Made by a program: the position numbers and the translations under genes
Assembly (NCBI GenBank): GCA_002454165.1
Contig: DKIG01000006.1
Location: forward strand, 29,817 to 93,816
From: Gammaproteobacteria bacterium UBA6724
GTDB taxonomy: Bacteria; Pseudomonadota; Gammaproteobacteria; Pseudomonadales; Azotimanducaceae
Length of the DNA stretch: 64,000 nt
Direction of reading: 5' to 3'
Notes under the pieces: generated by a model
What the model saw: only the letters and a program-made list of their open reading frames with translations
What the model was told of the DNA's origin: nothing
Database searches by the model: none
In this document: piece by piece, positions 41,730 to 50,641 of the stretch
Layout of the letters: each line of letters begins with the position of its first letter
Numbering within the stretch: the first letter of the stretch is position 1

Positions 41730-43628
41730 CTATAGTAGTTCTCTGCGGTCACCGATGCGCCGGGTGATGCCCTGACGGTCAAAGTGCTCCAGTATTTCAA
41801 TTGAAAGATTGCGTCCTATACCGGACGCATCACGGAACTGTTGCACCGTAAAGGAGCCGTCAGGTTTGGCGGTCTTGTCAACCAGAGATTGTAATTCTTC
41901 CAGCGCGGCAGGCAGGAAGTAACGGTTCTTTACCGGATGGACGACCAGGCCCAGCTGTGCCACCCGTTGCAGGGTCTTCTCAAGTAGCCGGGGCTGAATA
42001 CTGCATTGCGCTGCCAAGTCATGGAGGACCGGCGGTTTGGTTGGCGATACCTGCAACAGGGATTCAATTTTTTGCCAGAGGGCAGTCTCGGTGTTTGAGA
42101 GATGGAGTCTGTGCTCCGGGTGTCGTAGCAGATTACCTTCCTGCGTTAATCTATGTTGCTTCAACATTTGCGTCACCACATATCGCAACAGACCACTTGA
42201 CCAATGGCGGGCAAATGTTTGATGTATCTGATTGACTGCCAGCCCTGGCTTGTCGGGATGGGACTCGTGCCAGGCAGATAATTTGGTTTCCAGCCAGTGA
42301 TAATGATTTAGAAGATGCGCTCTCAATAGGATGCCGCCGTCCTCAAGTTGTAAGACCGGTAGGGTGCCTAGTATGCGACTCAACGCATCCTTCCTGAGGT
42401 TAAACATCCCGGCAAGACGCTGCATTGAAATACCAGTATCAAAATGCTTTAACATGGTGTGTAGGCATTTGGTGGCGGAAGTCTGGCTGATTGCAAGAGC
42501 AAGGTCGTGCAGATAGGCGATGCGTTCTGGTCTTGCTCTGCCTCTTTTTGGAGACCAGGGATCAATGACGATGCCGCCTCCCAGGGTCCGCTCGGCTGAC
42601 TGGTTTCGAACAATCACCCTGTCTCCCGTGCACAGATTGATAGACGCATCAAGCACCAGTTGTACTAGACCCATCTCTCCCGGCCCTAGCTTCCCAGATT
42701 CCAGAATAGCCAGTCTTGCCGTCACATGATTGGCGGCGGCATGTAGATGTACGGGCGTCCAGTGAGAGACCGGCTTCTGCTCGCTCTTCGCCAGGCTCAG
42801 CATCACATCCACCCGCTTCGTCGGCTCGCCAGGATTGGTTGATAACCAGTTGCCGCGATGAATATCAGCAGGCTTGAGTTGATTGCCAGTGATATTCACT
42901 GCACATCGGTCACCTACCTGAGCAGAGGTGGCAGGTTGATTTTGAGTATGCAGACCTCTGACCCGCAGGCTGATATCTCCAGGCATCAGATATACCGCAT
43001 CACCTTTACTGACCCTGCCCGAAAAGACACTGCCAGTCACCACCAACCCAGTACCCTTGATGTTAAAACTCCGGTCAATCGCCAACCGAAAGCAAGCCGC
43101 GTCTACCTGACTCTTGTCTGTGCCCGTCTCATCCGAAGCCGCTTCCAGAGCAATCCTCAGCTGAGCAATCCCTTCTCCAGTAACGGCTGAGACGGGATAG
43201 ATGTCCGCCTGGTCAAGAAAGCTGCCGGCAACAAGTTGTTTGACCTGGCTGGTGACGCTGGCGACCCTGGCAAGGTCGCAGCGGTCTGTTTTAGTCAGAG
43301 CAATTATTCCCTGGTTGATGCCTAGCAGATTCAGGATTTCCAGATGCTCCACCGTCTGCGGCATAACGCCATCGTCAAGGGCTACTACCAGCAGTGCCTG
43401 GTCTATCGCAGCGACACCGGCAAGCATATTGCTGATAAACCGGATATGCCCTGGCACATCTATAAAACCCAGGCGCCCGCCGCTTTTTGTGTCAGTGTAG
43501 GCAAAGCCCAGGTCAATGGTCAGACCGCGTTGCTTTTCTTCGGCAAGTCGGTCGGTATCAATACCCGTCAAGGCGGCGACCAGCGCGGTCTTGCCATGGT
43601 CAACATGTCCTGCCGTTGCGATGATCAT
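41730..43628 (-). CDS. selB: Selenocysteine-specific elongation factor SelB
   Basis: 632-aa GTPase that brings Sec-tRNA to UGA codons with a SECIS element. The GTP-binding motifs are GHVDHGKTALVAALTG, DVPGH and LTKTD. The C-terminal third holds the winged-helix array that binds the SECIS hairpin (VQQFRDASGIGRNLSIEILE near the end). Length is normal. The gene lies 46 bp after selA in the same direction. Confidence 0.96.
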   Translation of the reverse strand: MIIATAGHVDHGKTALVAALTGIDTDRLAEEKQRGLTIDLGFAYTDTKSGGRLGFIDVPGHIRFISNMLAGVAAIDQALLVVALDDGVMPQTVEHLEILNLLGINQGIIALTKTDRCDLARVASVTSQVKQLVAGSFLDQADIYPVSAVTGEGIAQLRIALEAASDETGTDKSQVDAACFRLAIDRSFNIKGTGLVVTGSVFSGRVSKGDAVYLMPGDISLRVRGLHTQNQPATSAQVGDRCAVNITGNQLKPADIHRGNWLSTNPGEPTKRVDVMLSLAKSEQKPVSHWTPVHLHAAANHVTARLAILESGKLGPGEMGLVQLVLDASINLCTGDRVIVRNQSAERTLGGGIVIDPWSPKRGRARPERIAYLHDLALAISQTSATKCLHTMLKHFDTGISMQRLAGMFNLRKDALSRILGTLPVLQLEDGGILLRAHLLNHYHWLETKLSAWHESHPDKPGLAVNQIHQTFARHWSSGLLRYVVTQMLKQHRLTQEGNLLRHPEHRLHLSNTETALWQKIESLLQVSPTKPPVLHDLAAQCSIQPRLLEKTLQRVAQLGLVVHPVKNRYFLPAALEELQSLVDKTAKPDGSFTVQQFRDASGIGRNLSIEILEHFDRQGITRRIGDRRELL

Positions 43629-43674
43629 GCGCGTCTATACATCCTCTTCATTACAAGCCCGTTACATAATTTTC

Positions 43675-45072
43675 TTACAAGAGGAGATGCTGTAACTCTT
43701 GCTTCAAGCCCTCAATGTCGTCCAGGGTTCGCAGGTCAAACATTAATTTGCCGTTCTGGAGCCGACCGATCACGGCTCGGGGTAGTTGCCGAAATGCCCC
43801 GGCTATCTGCTGGAGTGCTGAATCGGAAGCGGAGATTGGTGAAATCTCAATAGCAATAGTCGGCAGTTTGTCCAGGGGGAGGGCGCCGCTACCCGCCTGG
43901 CTAAAACTCTTTCGCTTCGTCACGGTGGCATGGCCCTGAAGAGCCTGGCTAAAGGATGCCAATAACTCTTCTGCGGTCTGGTCTATTTCCTCAAGACTCC
44001 TCGTCAGGTGCCTGATGGTTGGCAGCTTGGTCTTTAACTGGTCCGGATTTCTATACAAAAGTAAGACTTCCGTCAAGGCGGCGATGGTCATTTTATCCGG
44101 GCGCAGGGCCCTTTTGAGGGGGTTTTTTTTGATGGTAGATAGGTGTGCTTTGGTGCCAACTATCACACCCGCCTGAGGTCCACCAAGGAGTTTGTCGCCG
44201 CTAAAAGTCACCAGGTCAGCCCCCGACAGGAGCACCTCGCGAACTGTCGGCTCCCCAGGCAAGCCGAATTTTGCCAGGTCCACAAGGGTGCCGCTACCGA
44301 GGTCCACCAACAAGGGCAATTCGTGATGGTGCGCTAGATGTGATAGGTCCTGAGAAGAGACCGCCGAGGTAAAGCCTTTGATCTCATAATTGCTGGTGTG
44401 TACCTTCATTATGAGTGCAGTCTGGCGGGTGATTGCGCTTGCATAATCCTCAAGATGGGTGCGATTGGTTGCGCCGACTTCAACTAGATGACAGCCCGAC
44501 CTGGACATGATTTCAGGTATGCGGAAGGAGTCTCCTATCTCAACCAATTCACCACGAGACACGCACACCTCTTGATTGAGTGCCAGGGTATTGAGACACA
44601 GAAGTAGGGCAGCGGCGTTATTGTTCACGATTGTTACCGCCTCGGCACCTGTCAACTCAAGCAACAGGGCTTCAAGATGTTGCTCCCTATCTCCACGGGT
44701 GCCTGACGGAATATCAAATTCAAGGTTGCAGGCATTGCCGGCGACTGATGAGACGGCGTCAATTGCCGATTGAGGAAGTAGCGCCCGGCCGAGATTTGTA
44801 TGCAGGACTGTCCCGGTCAGATTGAATACCCTGGTAAGCCCGGTCGGTTCCTGGGATGCCAGTTCGCTTGCCACCTGTTTGACGATAATATCTGGATCGG
44901 GTACTTCATAGTCTGAGTCCTGCCGCAGTTTCTTTCGTTGCTGCTCTAATATGCGGCGGACAAAACTGGTGGTGCGCGCGCTGCCGAACCGGGTCAAGAC
45001 TTCCTCCAGGGCAGGGTTTGTCAGGATTCGATCAACCGATGGGATCTTTTGCCACTGACTATCCTCCGACAT
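43675..45072 (-). CDS. selA: L-seryl-tRNA(Sec) selenium transferase SelA
   Basis: 465-aa PLP enzyme that converts Ser-tRNA(Sec) to Sec-tRNA(Sec). Motifs are IPSVDRILTNPALEE, TGTVLHTNLGRALLP, VNNNAAALLLCLNTLA and the PLP-lysine region LVTFSGDKLLGGPQAG. It is full length and sits upstream of selB in one transcript, with a small lipoprotein gene 3 bp before its start. Confidence 0.96.
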   Translation of the reverse strand: MSEDSQWQKIPSVDRILTNPALEEVLTRFGSARTTSFVRRILEQQRKKLRQDSDYEVPDPDIIVKQVASELASQEPTGLTRVFNLTGTVLHTNLGRALLPQSAIDAVSSVAGNACNLEFDIPSGTRGDREQHLEALLLELTGAEAVTIVNNNAAALLLCLNTLALNQEVCVSRGELVEIGDSFRIPEIMSRSGCHLVEVGATNRTHLEDYASAITRQTALIMKVHTSNYEIKGFTSAVSSQDLSHLAHHHELPLLVDLGSGTLVDLAKFGLPGEPTVREVLLSGADLVTFSGDKLLGGPQAGVIVGTKAHLSTIKKNPLKRALRPDKMTIAALTEVLLLYRNPDQLKTKLPTIRHLTRSLEEIDQTAEELLASFSQALQGHATVTKRKSFSQAGSGALPLDKLPTIAIEISPISASDSALQQIAGAFRQLPRAVIGRLQNGKLMFDLRTLDDIEGLKQELQHLLL

Positions 45073-45075
45073 AGC

Positions 45076-45396
45076 CTAGGGTGCCTCTTGTGACGCTGCC
45101 TCTGTTTGCGTCTCTTCTAAAGTCTTTTCTAAAGTGTTTGCGGCGGCACGGTCTTGTATGGTCCGAATTTTCTGAGGCGCCTCTTCTAGGGAACAATCCC
45201 AAGCTTCGTCTCTGGAGACACCATAGCAGTAGTACCAAGGAAACACCCCCGCTTTGCGCTTCTCTGCCGACACCAGAGTCTCACAACTGTTATCATCCAG
45301 GCAGTTGCCGGTATTCTTCTTAAACCAGGAACAGGCAGACACCAATGTACATAGCAAGAGGAGGATGAATAGTCGTAGTTGAACTTTCCTGGTCAT
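45076..45396 (-). CDS. Small lipoprotein, unknown function
   Basis: 106 aa from the ATG at 45396. The signal peptide LRLFILLLLCTLVSAC ends in a lipobox (VSAC). The mature part has several Cys (GNCLDDNSCETL and WYYCYGV) and a helical Glu/Thr-rich tail. It overlaps nothing and ends 3 bp before selA, so it may be co-transcribed with the sel genes. No family recognised. Confidence 0.6.
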   Translation of the reverse strand: MTRKVQLRLFILLLLCTLVSACSWFKKNTGNCLDDNSCETLVSAEKRKAGVFPWYYCYGVSRDEAWDCSLEEAPQKIRTIQDRAAANTLEKTLEETQTEAASQEAP

Positions 45397-45418
45397 ATTG
45401 ATAGTGTCCTGAGGCGAG

Positions 45419-46396
45419 TTAAAATATCTGTTCGGCTTGGGGAAAGAGACCAAATATCCCACCCGTGTGAATGAATACAATGTCGCTCATACCGGCAAAT
45501 CGACCTGCGGCAATTTCCTCCAGCATGGCATTGAATGCCTTAGCTGTATAGACAGGATCCAGAATGATACCTTCCATTGTTGCCATTTTGCGAATAGTCG
45601 CAAACACCATGTCCGTAGCCCGACCATATCCGGGACCGACATAGCCATCAATAATCTGGATGGGCAGATCGGCTATATCAAGCGACTGCTGGTACCGTTG
45701 TTTCCAGCGTGCAAAGTCCTCGGTAATCTTGTTAACAAAATAGTCAACATCATCGCAAACATTGAAAGCAATGACCTCAGTATCCAGGTTGAACATAGCG
45801 TTCCCGATGATTAAGCCGCCGAGGGTGCCACCTGAGCCTACCGCAGATACCAGAGCACCCGGTGAGATATTGTGCCTATTGAAGTCTTCCCTGAGCTCCC
45901 GGGCACATTCTATGTATCCCCAGAGTCCTATTTCATCCGTTGCACCCACCGGAATTGTGAAGGTTTTTTCTCCCTGACCTGCATAGTCGGCGGATAGCCG
46001 CTCAAAAATGCTGTCTATGTCCTGAAATTCTTCCGCCGAGACATAATCAATTTCGGCGCCAGTTAATTTGTTAATCAGCAGGTTGCCGTCTATCCGGTCG
46101 GGTTCCTTCCCACGGAGTACAAGATGCAACTTTAAGCCCAACCTGCTTGCCAGAACTGCAGTAGCACGGCAATGATTAGACTGCACGCCCCCGCAGGTGA
46201 TCAGCAGGGTGGCATTTTCTTCAATTGCCTGGGCGATTGAAAATTCCAGTTTGCGAATCTTGTTGCCAGAGGCGGCGGTATCGGTCAGGTCGTCTCGTTT
46301 GATCCAGATGTTGATACCGCATATTTTTGATATTCGCCTCAGGGGTTCAAGCGGAGTGGGCAAATTTGCCAAGGGTATTCGTGGTGGTTCAATCAT
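45419..46396 (-). CDS. PLP-dependent D-cysteine desulfhydrase / ACC deaminase family enzyme
   Basis: 325 aa, fold-type II PLP enzyme. PLPTPLEPLRR-like start, KRDDLTDTAASGNKIRKLEF with the PLP Lys, CGGVQSNHCRATA, VGSGGTLGG phosphate loop, and IFIHTGG-like end (VFIHTGGIFGLFPQ). This family covers D-cysteine desulfhydrase and ACC deaminase; gene context (sulfur or selenium use nearby) slightly favours the former. The substrate is unproven. Confidence 0.85.
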   Translation of the reverse strand: MIEPPRIPLANLPTPLEPLRRISKICGINIWIKRDDLTDTAASGNKIRKLEFSIAQAIEENATLLITCGGVQSNHCRATAVLASRLGLKLHLVLRGKEPDRIDGNLLINKLTGAEIDYVSAEEFQDIDSIFERLSADYAGQGEKTFTIPVGATDEIGLWGYIECARELREDFNRHNISPGALVSAVGSGGTLGGLIIGNAMFNLDTEVIAFNVCDDVDYFVNKITEDFARWKQRYQQSLDIADLPIQIIDGYVGPGYGRATDMVFATIRKMATMEGIILDPVYTAKAFNAMLEEIAAGRFAGMSDIVFIHTGGIFGLFPQAEQIF

Positions 46397-46481
46397 ATTT
46401 TATGATAATGGTGCTTATTTATATCATCGGCAATATTTGCTGGTGTCCAGCGGACGACCCACACAGGACGCGGAGTAAAGC

Positions 46482-47585
46482 ATGAATCCGATACTGATAC
46501 CAAGTGACCTGAGATATCGTTACTTTTGTAATAGCTGGAAAATGATCATCCTGGCGGCGGTGCTCCAAAGCACCGCTTGTGACAGGAATGCCAAATTGCT
46601 GGTGATGTCAGGTGCCACCATGGGTACCAGTTACAGCATAAAGACGGTGCGGGAAGGACATGCCCAGTCGACACTCCAAGCAAAGATTGATGCGGAATTA
46701 CAACGTTTGAACGCGATCTTTTCCACCTATGACAAAACTTCTGAATTGTCCCGATTCAATCGGTCTCCAGTCTCTGAGCCTGTTCCTGTTTCATCTGATC
46801 TGATGGCTGTGTTGCGTATCAGCGCGGCGGTACACCAGTTATCCGAGGGCGCATTTGATGTGACCCTCGCGCCACTGATCAACCTCTGGGGTTTTGGGCC
46901 AGGGGAAAGAAGCAGAGATGATTTGCCTGCCGAAGGGGACATTAAAAAGTTATTGCACAGTATCGGCTTTGATGGCATTTCGCTTGGACTTGACACGGCG
47001 ACCAGACAGAAACTCGTGACCCTGGACCTCTCTGCGGTTGCCAAAGGCTATGCTGTTGACAGGATCGCCGAGTTGCTAGAAGCGGAAGGTATTGCGAATT
47101 ATCTGGTAGAAATTGGCGGCGAGCTCAGAGGAAGGGGCACTAACTCCCGGGGCGAGGACTGGCTGGTCGCTATTGAAAAGCCGCTTGCTCCTGCTTTTTA
47201 TGAATCACCTAATGAACCGCTTCATCCTGAGGTTTACATGACCCTGCCGATTCATCGCCTGGGTATGGCAACCTCCGGAAATTACAGAAACTTTTTTGAT
47301 CTGGATGGGGTGCGTTATTCCCATACGATTGACCCGACGACCGGATGGCCCGTCAATCACAATCTGGTCTCGGTGACTGTGCTACATGAGAGCACTGCCT
47401 GGGCAGATGCACTGGCGACCGCATTCACCGTGCTTGGCGTAGAGCAGAGTCTGGAACTTGCTACGGCACATCACTGGATGTTTCTGGCTATAGTAAGAGA
47501 CGCCTCGCCAGAAGATACGGCAGGGCAGGATATATGGATGACCATCACTTCTCCCGCCATGGACGATTATTTAGAAGCAATTTAG
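46482..47585 (+). CDS. apbE: FAD:protein FMN transferase ApbE (lipoprotein)
   Basis: 367 aa. The lipobox LQSTAC places the lipidated Cys at 33. Family motifs are SGATMGTSYSIKT, INRLNAIFSTYD-like region LNAIFSTYDKTSELSRFN, VDLSAVAKGYAVDRIAELL-type segment (LDLSAVAKGYAVDRI), YLVEIGGELRGRG and HTIDPTTGWPV. ApbE attaches FMN to threonine in exported proteins such as Rnf or Nqr subunits. The stop codon lies within an 11-nt tandem repeat. Confidence 0.93.
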   Translation: MNPILIPSDLRYRYFCNSWKMIILAAVLQSTACDRNAKLLVMSGATMGTSYSIKTVREGHAQSTLQAKIDAELQRLNAIFSTYDKTSELSRFNRSPVSEPVPVSSDLMAVLRISAAVHQLSEGAFDVTLAPLINLWGFGPGERSRDDLPAEGDIKKLLHSIGFDGISLGLDTATRQKLVTLDLSAVAKGYAVDRIAELLEAEGIANYLVEIGGELRGRGTNSRGEDWLVAIEKPLAPAFYESPNEPLHPEVYMTLPIHRLGMATSGNYRNFFDLDGVRYSHTIDPTTGWPVNHNLVSVTVLHESTAWADALATAFTVLGVEQSLELATAHHWMFLAIVRDASPEDTAGQDIWMTITSPAMDDYLEAI

Positions 47586-47623
47586 AAATGATTTAGAGGT
47601 GATTTAGAAGTGTTTTAGAAGTG
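47569..47623 (+). repeat. 11-nt tandem repeat spanning the apbE stop codon
   Basis: Five units of the form ATTTAGAAGTG run from 47569 to 47623 (starts at 47569, 47580, 47591, 47602 and 47613) with one to three differences each. The apbE stop TAG (47583-47585) lies in the second unit. Since 11 is not a multiple of 3, each added copy shifts the frame. Confidence 0.9.
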
Positions 47624-47666
47624 ATGCAAGTTGACTAGTGCTTCTTATTACAAGTGCTGAGGGTGC

Positions 47667-48773
47667 TTAGTCTGCCCAGATGGATTTTCTTTGCAGATAG
47701 AAATCATGGCAGGCAGCCATGTCATCAATAAACTTAGATAACTCAGTCAGCTCTAGTGCCTGGGGTCCATCCACCAGTGCCTCTGGCGGATTGGGATGGA
47801 AATCCACCAGTACCATGTTCGCCCCGGCAACCAGTCCTTGGGCTGCCGAATGCACTATATCAAGAATACCGTCCGGGGCAGCATCGCGGCTACCAACCGA
47901 GTGAGAAGGGTCAACACAGACCGGCATACGGGTGAGCCGCTTGACGACAGGCACCTGGCCAAAATCCACCAGATTGCGATGTGGTGCACCTGCGTCATTT
48001 TTCATGCCCCGAAAACAGAAGACCACCATAGAATTACCTTCACTCGCTAGATACTCGGCAGCATTCAATGATTCATTCAGACTGACGCCATAGCCTCGCT
48101 TGAACAAAACAGGGAATCGTTGCTGTCGCCCGACAGCCTTTAATAGTTCAAAGTTTTGAGTGTTGCGAGTGCCTATTTGCAGCATCACGCCGGTGGGGTT
48201 GCCGGTGCGCTCAAGACATTCAGTAATTTCATCAATATGGCTTTCATGTGTCACCTCCATAGCAATGACTTGTATGCCGTGCTTCCCCGCAAGTTCAAAC
48301 ACATAAGGCAAACACGTTTTGCCGTGCCCCTGAAAAGAGTAAGGATTAGTACGGGGTTTGTAGGCACCCATGCGCGTACAGACCTGTCCCTGTTGTGCCA
48401 GAGAGCGCATCATCATCTCAACATGCTCTGGTGTATCCACGGCACATAGGCCTGCAAAGAGATGATAAGTGTCCTGACTAAAGTGAACATCGTTATAGAC
48501 AAAACCTGAGACGCGGCGCTCATCCTGATGACGACCAAGAATACGGTAGGCTTCGGAAACCCGCAGCACCCGCTCAACACAGGCAAGGTTCTCTATCTTC
48601 TCCTGATCTATTTTCTGAGTGTCTCCCAGGAGGTAAATTTCAGTGAGTTTTTTTTGTTTGCCTTGAATGACATGAGTCTGTAGTTGGATGCCTTCCAGCG
48701 CATTAAGGGCAGCCAGGGTCCCTGCATATTCGGTGCTGGTTTCATCGGTATCGGAATCTAATATAACAATCAT
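47667..48773 (-). CDS. DAHP synthase, class I-beta, with N-terminal regulatory-type domain
   Basis: 368 aa. An N-terminal ferredoxin-like domain of about 95 residues (MIVILDSDTDETSTEYAGTL) precedes the barrel with CTRMGAYKPRTNPYSFQGHG, MLQIGTRNTQNFELL, LFKRGYGVSL and the metal site CVDPSHSVGSRD. This matches type I-beta enzymes as in Thermotoga and Bacillus, distinct from the I-alpha enzyme at 8664-9764. The N-terminal domain is a likely feedback site. The gene is alone. Confidence 0.9.
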   Translation of the reverse strand: MIVILDSDTDETSTEYAGTLAALNALEGIQLQTHVIQGKQKKLTEIYLLGDTQKIDQEKIENLACVERVLRVSEAYRILGRHQDERRVSGFVYNDVHFSQDTYHLFAGLCAVDTPEHVEMMMRSLAQQGQVCTRMGAYKPRTNPYSFQGHGKTCLPYVFELAGKHGIQVIAMEVTHESHIDEITECLERTGNPTGVMLQIGTRNTQNFELLKAVGRQQRFPVLFKRGYGVSLNESLNAAEYLASEGNSMVVFCFRGMKNDAGAPHRNLVDFGQVPVVKRLTRMPVCVDPSHSVGSRDAAPDGILDIVHSAAQGLVAGANMVLVDFHPNPPEALVDGPQALELTELSKFIDDMAACHDFYLQRKSIWAD

Positions 48774-49008
48774 CTTTGCTTCCTGAACTTCCTGCTAAAG
48801 TCGGTGTCTTGGTCCGGTCTGCTCCTTTGCCGAGCATAACTACACCATACCAAATATAGGCAGGTATCCATACAGAATCTCATCATCCCAGCTATTGTTA
48901 ACGGCTATTGTTAACGGCTGGCGCCCTTGATCCTTTACACCTGGCTTCTGGCTGTCGTCAAATGTCGGGCTAGAAGAGGCAGTTAGATTGGATAAGACTG
49001 ACGGATGA
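48774..49008. other. Intergenic stretch with a 13-nt tandem duplication
   Basis: No gene is supported between the DAHP synthase start and the promoter at 49009. GCTATTGTTAACG is repeated exactly at 48891-48903 and 48904-48916, followed by GCTGG. Nothing else stands out. Confidence 0.7.
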
Positions 49009-49036
49009 TTGACAGAAAAATCAATAGGTGTACAAT
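49009..49036 (+). promoter_or_regulatory. Strong sigma-70-type promoter
   Basis: TTGACA at 49009-49014 and TACAAT at 49031-49036 are separated by 16 nt. Transcription would begin near 49043. The -35 is perfect and the -10 has one mismatch. It drives the leader or small gene that ends at the terminator at 49284-49319. Confidence 0.7.
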
Positions 49037-49075
49037 GAGCGACCTTGTTGAAAAATTTTTAACCGGACCCATCTG

Positions 49076-49267
49076 GTGAATACATATCTAACTAACAATG
49101 TTTTAACCAGCAATGCTCTAATAAAGAGCAGGCACGGGATGCCTATTCTTGAGGCAGATCCTCTTGAGGCGGCTCCGGGTTGCTCCTGTATCTACTGTAA
49201 AGAGCACTTTTATGAAGGCTTCACCCAGGCAACTGATACCGGGTGGGAGGCAAGGTTCCAGAACTGA
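49076..49267 (+). CDS. Possible 63-aa protein in the leader region
   Basis: A GTG-initiated frame with GCSCIYCKEHF in the middle, whose three Cys resemble a small metal-binding or redox motif. There is no ribosome site before the GTG, which lies inside a predicted hairpin. An internal ATG at 49139 would give 43 aa and is likewise poorly supported. The terminator soon after the stop is compatible with a real gene. Either this or the structured-RNA reading may be right. Confidence 0.3.
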   Translation: MNTYLTNNVLTSNALIKSRHGMPILEADPLEAAPGCSCIYCKEHFYEGFTQATDTGWEARFQN

Positions 49268-49283
49268 TTCAATCGGTGACTAG

Positions 49284-49319
49284 AAAAAGCCTCCAGAGCA
49301 ATCTCGGGGGCTTTTTTTT
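49284..49319 (+). terminator. Strong Rho-independent terminator
   Basis: AAAAAGCCTCC (49284-49294) pairs with GGGGGCTTTTT (49306-49316) with one G-U pair, an 11-bp stem, followed by a T-run to 49319. The inner bases GAG and CTC can extend the stem past a bulge. The MFS start codon is only 24 nt beyond it. Confidence 0.88.
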
Positions 49320-49342
49320 GGTTTCACTTTGGCATAAATATC

Positions 49343-50590
49343 ATGGACATCAAAGACAAATTACAACGCAACATCCGGATACTGTACCTGTTCAGCTTCT
49401 GCTGGCTGGCATTGATTATCATCCCGATAGTGGTCCCTTTCTTCGCCAGCAAAGGTTTGGCATTGGCGGATGTGTTTGTGCTACAAAGCATTTTTGCCTT
49501 GTCGGTGGTGATCTGTGAAGTGCCATCCGGTTATCTGGCAGACATCATTGGGCGCCGTAACGCGCTGATGATCGGGAGTTTGTTTCATGGCATAGGATAT
49601 ACGCTGCTGTGTTTTGCCGAAGACTTTGCCGGGCTAGTGTTGTTTGAGGTGACTGTCGGCTTGGGTGTGAGTCTCTTGTCGGGTGCTGATTTATCGCTGC
49701 TATATGACAGTCAGATCGCCTTGCGGATGTCGCCAGGGGAGAAGACCAGAGGCATCGCCAACCTGCGGTCCATAAAATCCACCGCCGAGGGTATGGCTGC
49801 ATTGCTGGGTGCTGTCCTGGTGCTGACATCCTTTGAGTTGGTGCTGCTGGCGAATGCAGTGGTGGCATGGTTACCATTTTTGCTGTCCTTTGCGCTGGTG
49901 GAAGCACCCTACAAACGTATGTCGGCAGCACAACCAGTGCGCAATTTCAAACGCATCATCTCGCATCTGTATTGGCGTGACGAACTGCTGAGGTTGACCA
50001 GTCTTGCGTTGACTTTCTATGGCTTATCAACCTTTTATATCATCTGGTTGATCCAGCCTTATTGGGAAGCATACGGCGTTCCCCTGGCGGTCTTTGGCAT
50101 TCTCTGGGCACTCCAAAGTTTTACTATTGCCATAGCGTCAAAAATGTCCATGTCCCTGGAGAATCGTTTTGGTCCCGTGCTGGTGTTGATTGTCATGGCA
50201 CTCCTGCCTGTTATCGGCTATCTCGGCATGGCGCTACCCGGTGGTATTATCGGCATTCTGCTTGCTTTTGGCTTTTATGTGAGTCGTGGTATTCATCAGG
50301 TGATTTTGACTGATGCCTTCAACTCCCGGGTACCGAGCGAATTCAGAGCGACGGCAAATTCTATGATTAGTTTTATGTTTCGGCTGGTCTTTATTGTGAC
50401 GGGTCCGCTGGTAGGCTTGCTCTATGAATGGCAGGGGATGACGATAACTCTGTTGATGTTGGGTATCGTCTGTGTACTCTTGTTTCTGGTTTTGATGTTG
50501 CCGCTGATTCGCTCCTTACAAAGGATAAATCAAGATGAACCAGAGCCGCCGATAGGCGAGCAACCGGCAGAGGAATTGAGCACAATATAA
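49343..50590 (+). CDS. Major facilitator superfamily transporter
   Basis: 415 aa with 12 predicted membrane helices. The cytoplasmic loop 2-3 motif appears as SGYLADIIGRRNALMIG, a form of the MFS signature DxxGRR. A central loop follows helix 6 (ALVEAPYKRMSAAQP). Substrate not recognisable. The start has no clear ribosome site and follows the terminator closely, so expression probably depends on read-through or on an unseen promoter. The end is a short Glu/Pro-rich tail. Confidence 0.88.
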   Translation: MDIKDKLQRNIRILYLFSFCWLALIIIPIVVPFFASKGLALADVFVLQSIFALSVVICEVPSGYLADIIGRRNALMIGSLFHGIGYTLLCFAEDFAGLVLFEVTVGLGVSLLSGADLSLLYDSQIALRMSPGEKTRGIANLRSIKSTAEGMAALLGAVLVLTSFELVLLANAVVAWLPFLLSFALVEAPYKRMSAAQPVRNFKRIISHLYWRDELLRLTSLALTFYGLSTFYIIWLIQPYWEAYGVPLAVFGILWALQSFTIAIASKMSMSLENRFGPVLVLIVMALLPVIGYLGMALPGGIIGILLAFGFYVSRGIHQVILTDAFNSRVPSEFRATANSMISFMFRLVFIVTGPLVGLLYEWQGMTITLLMLGIVCVLLFLVLMLPLIRSLQRINQDEPEPPIGEQPAEELSTI

Positions 50591-50641
50591 AAAGAGATTG
50601 GAAAAGGCACCAAGGAGCATCACAAAAAAGAGAGGTAGCTT

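Larger units (their letters stand above)
49043..49319 (+). ncRNA. Candidate structured leader RNA or small RNA upstream of the MFS gene
   Basis: About 275 nt lie between the promoter and an intrinsic terminator. Visible hairpins are ACCGGA/TCTGGT (49062-49077), TGCTCT/AGAGCA (49114-49130) and GGCA/TGCC (49131-49143). GGAGGC at 49246-49251 can pair with GCCTCC at 49289-49294, the 5' arm of the terminator, which would prevent terminator formation. This is the layout of an attenuator or riboswitch. A 63-codon frame (49076-49267) covers the same stretch, so a short mRNA is the main alternative. No known RNA family recognised. Confidence 0.4.

Noticed and set aside
49035..49079. Short frame MSDLVEKFLTGPIW as a trp-type leader peptide
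   Set aside because: It begins inside the -10 region of the promoter at 49031-49036 and lies mostly upstream of or at the expected transcript start, so it would not be translated from that mRNA.
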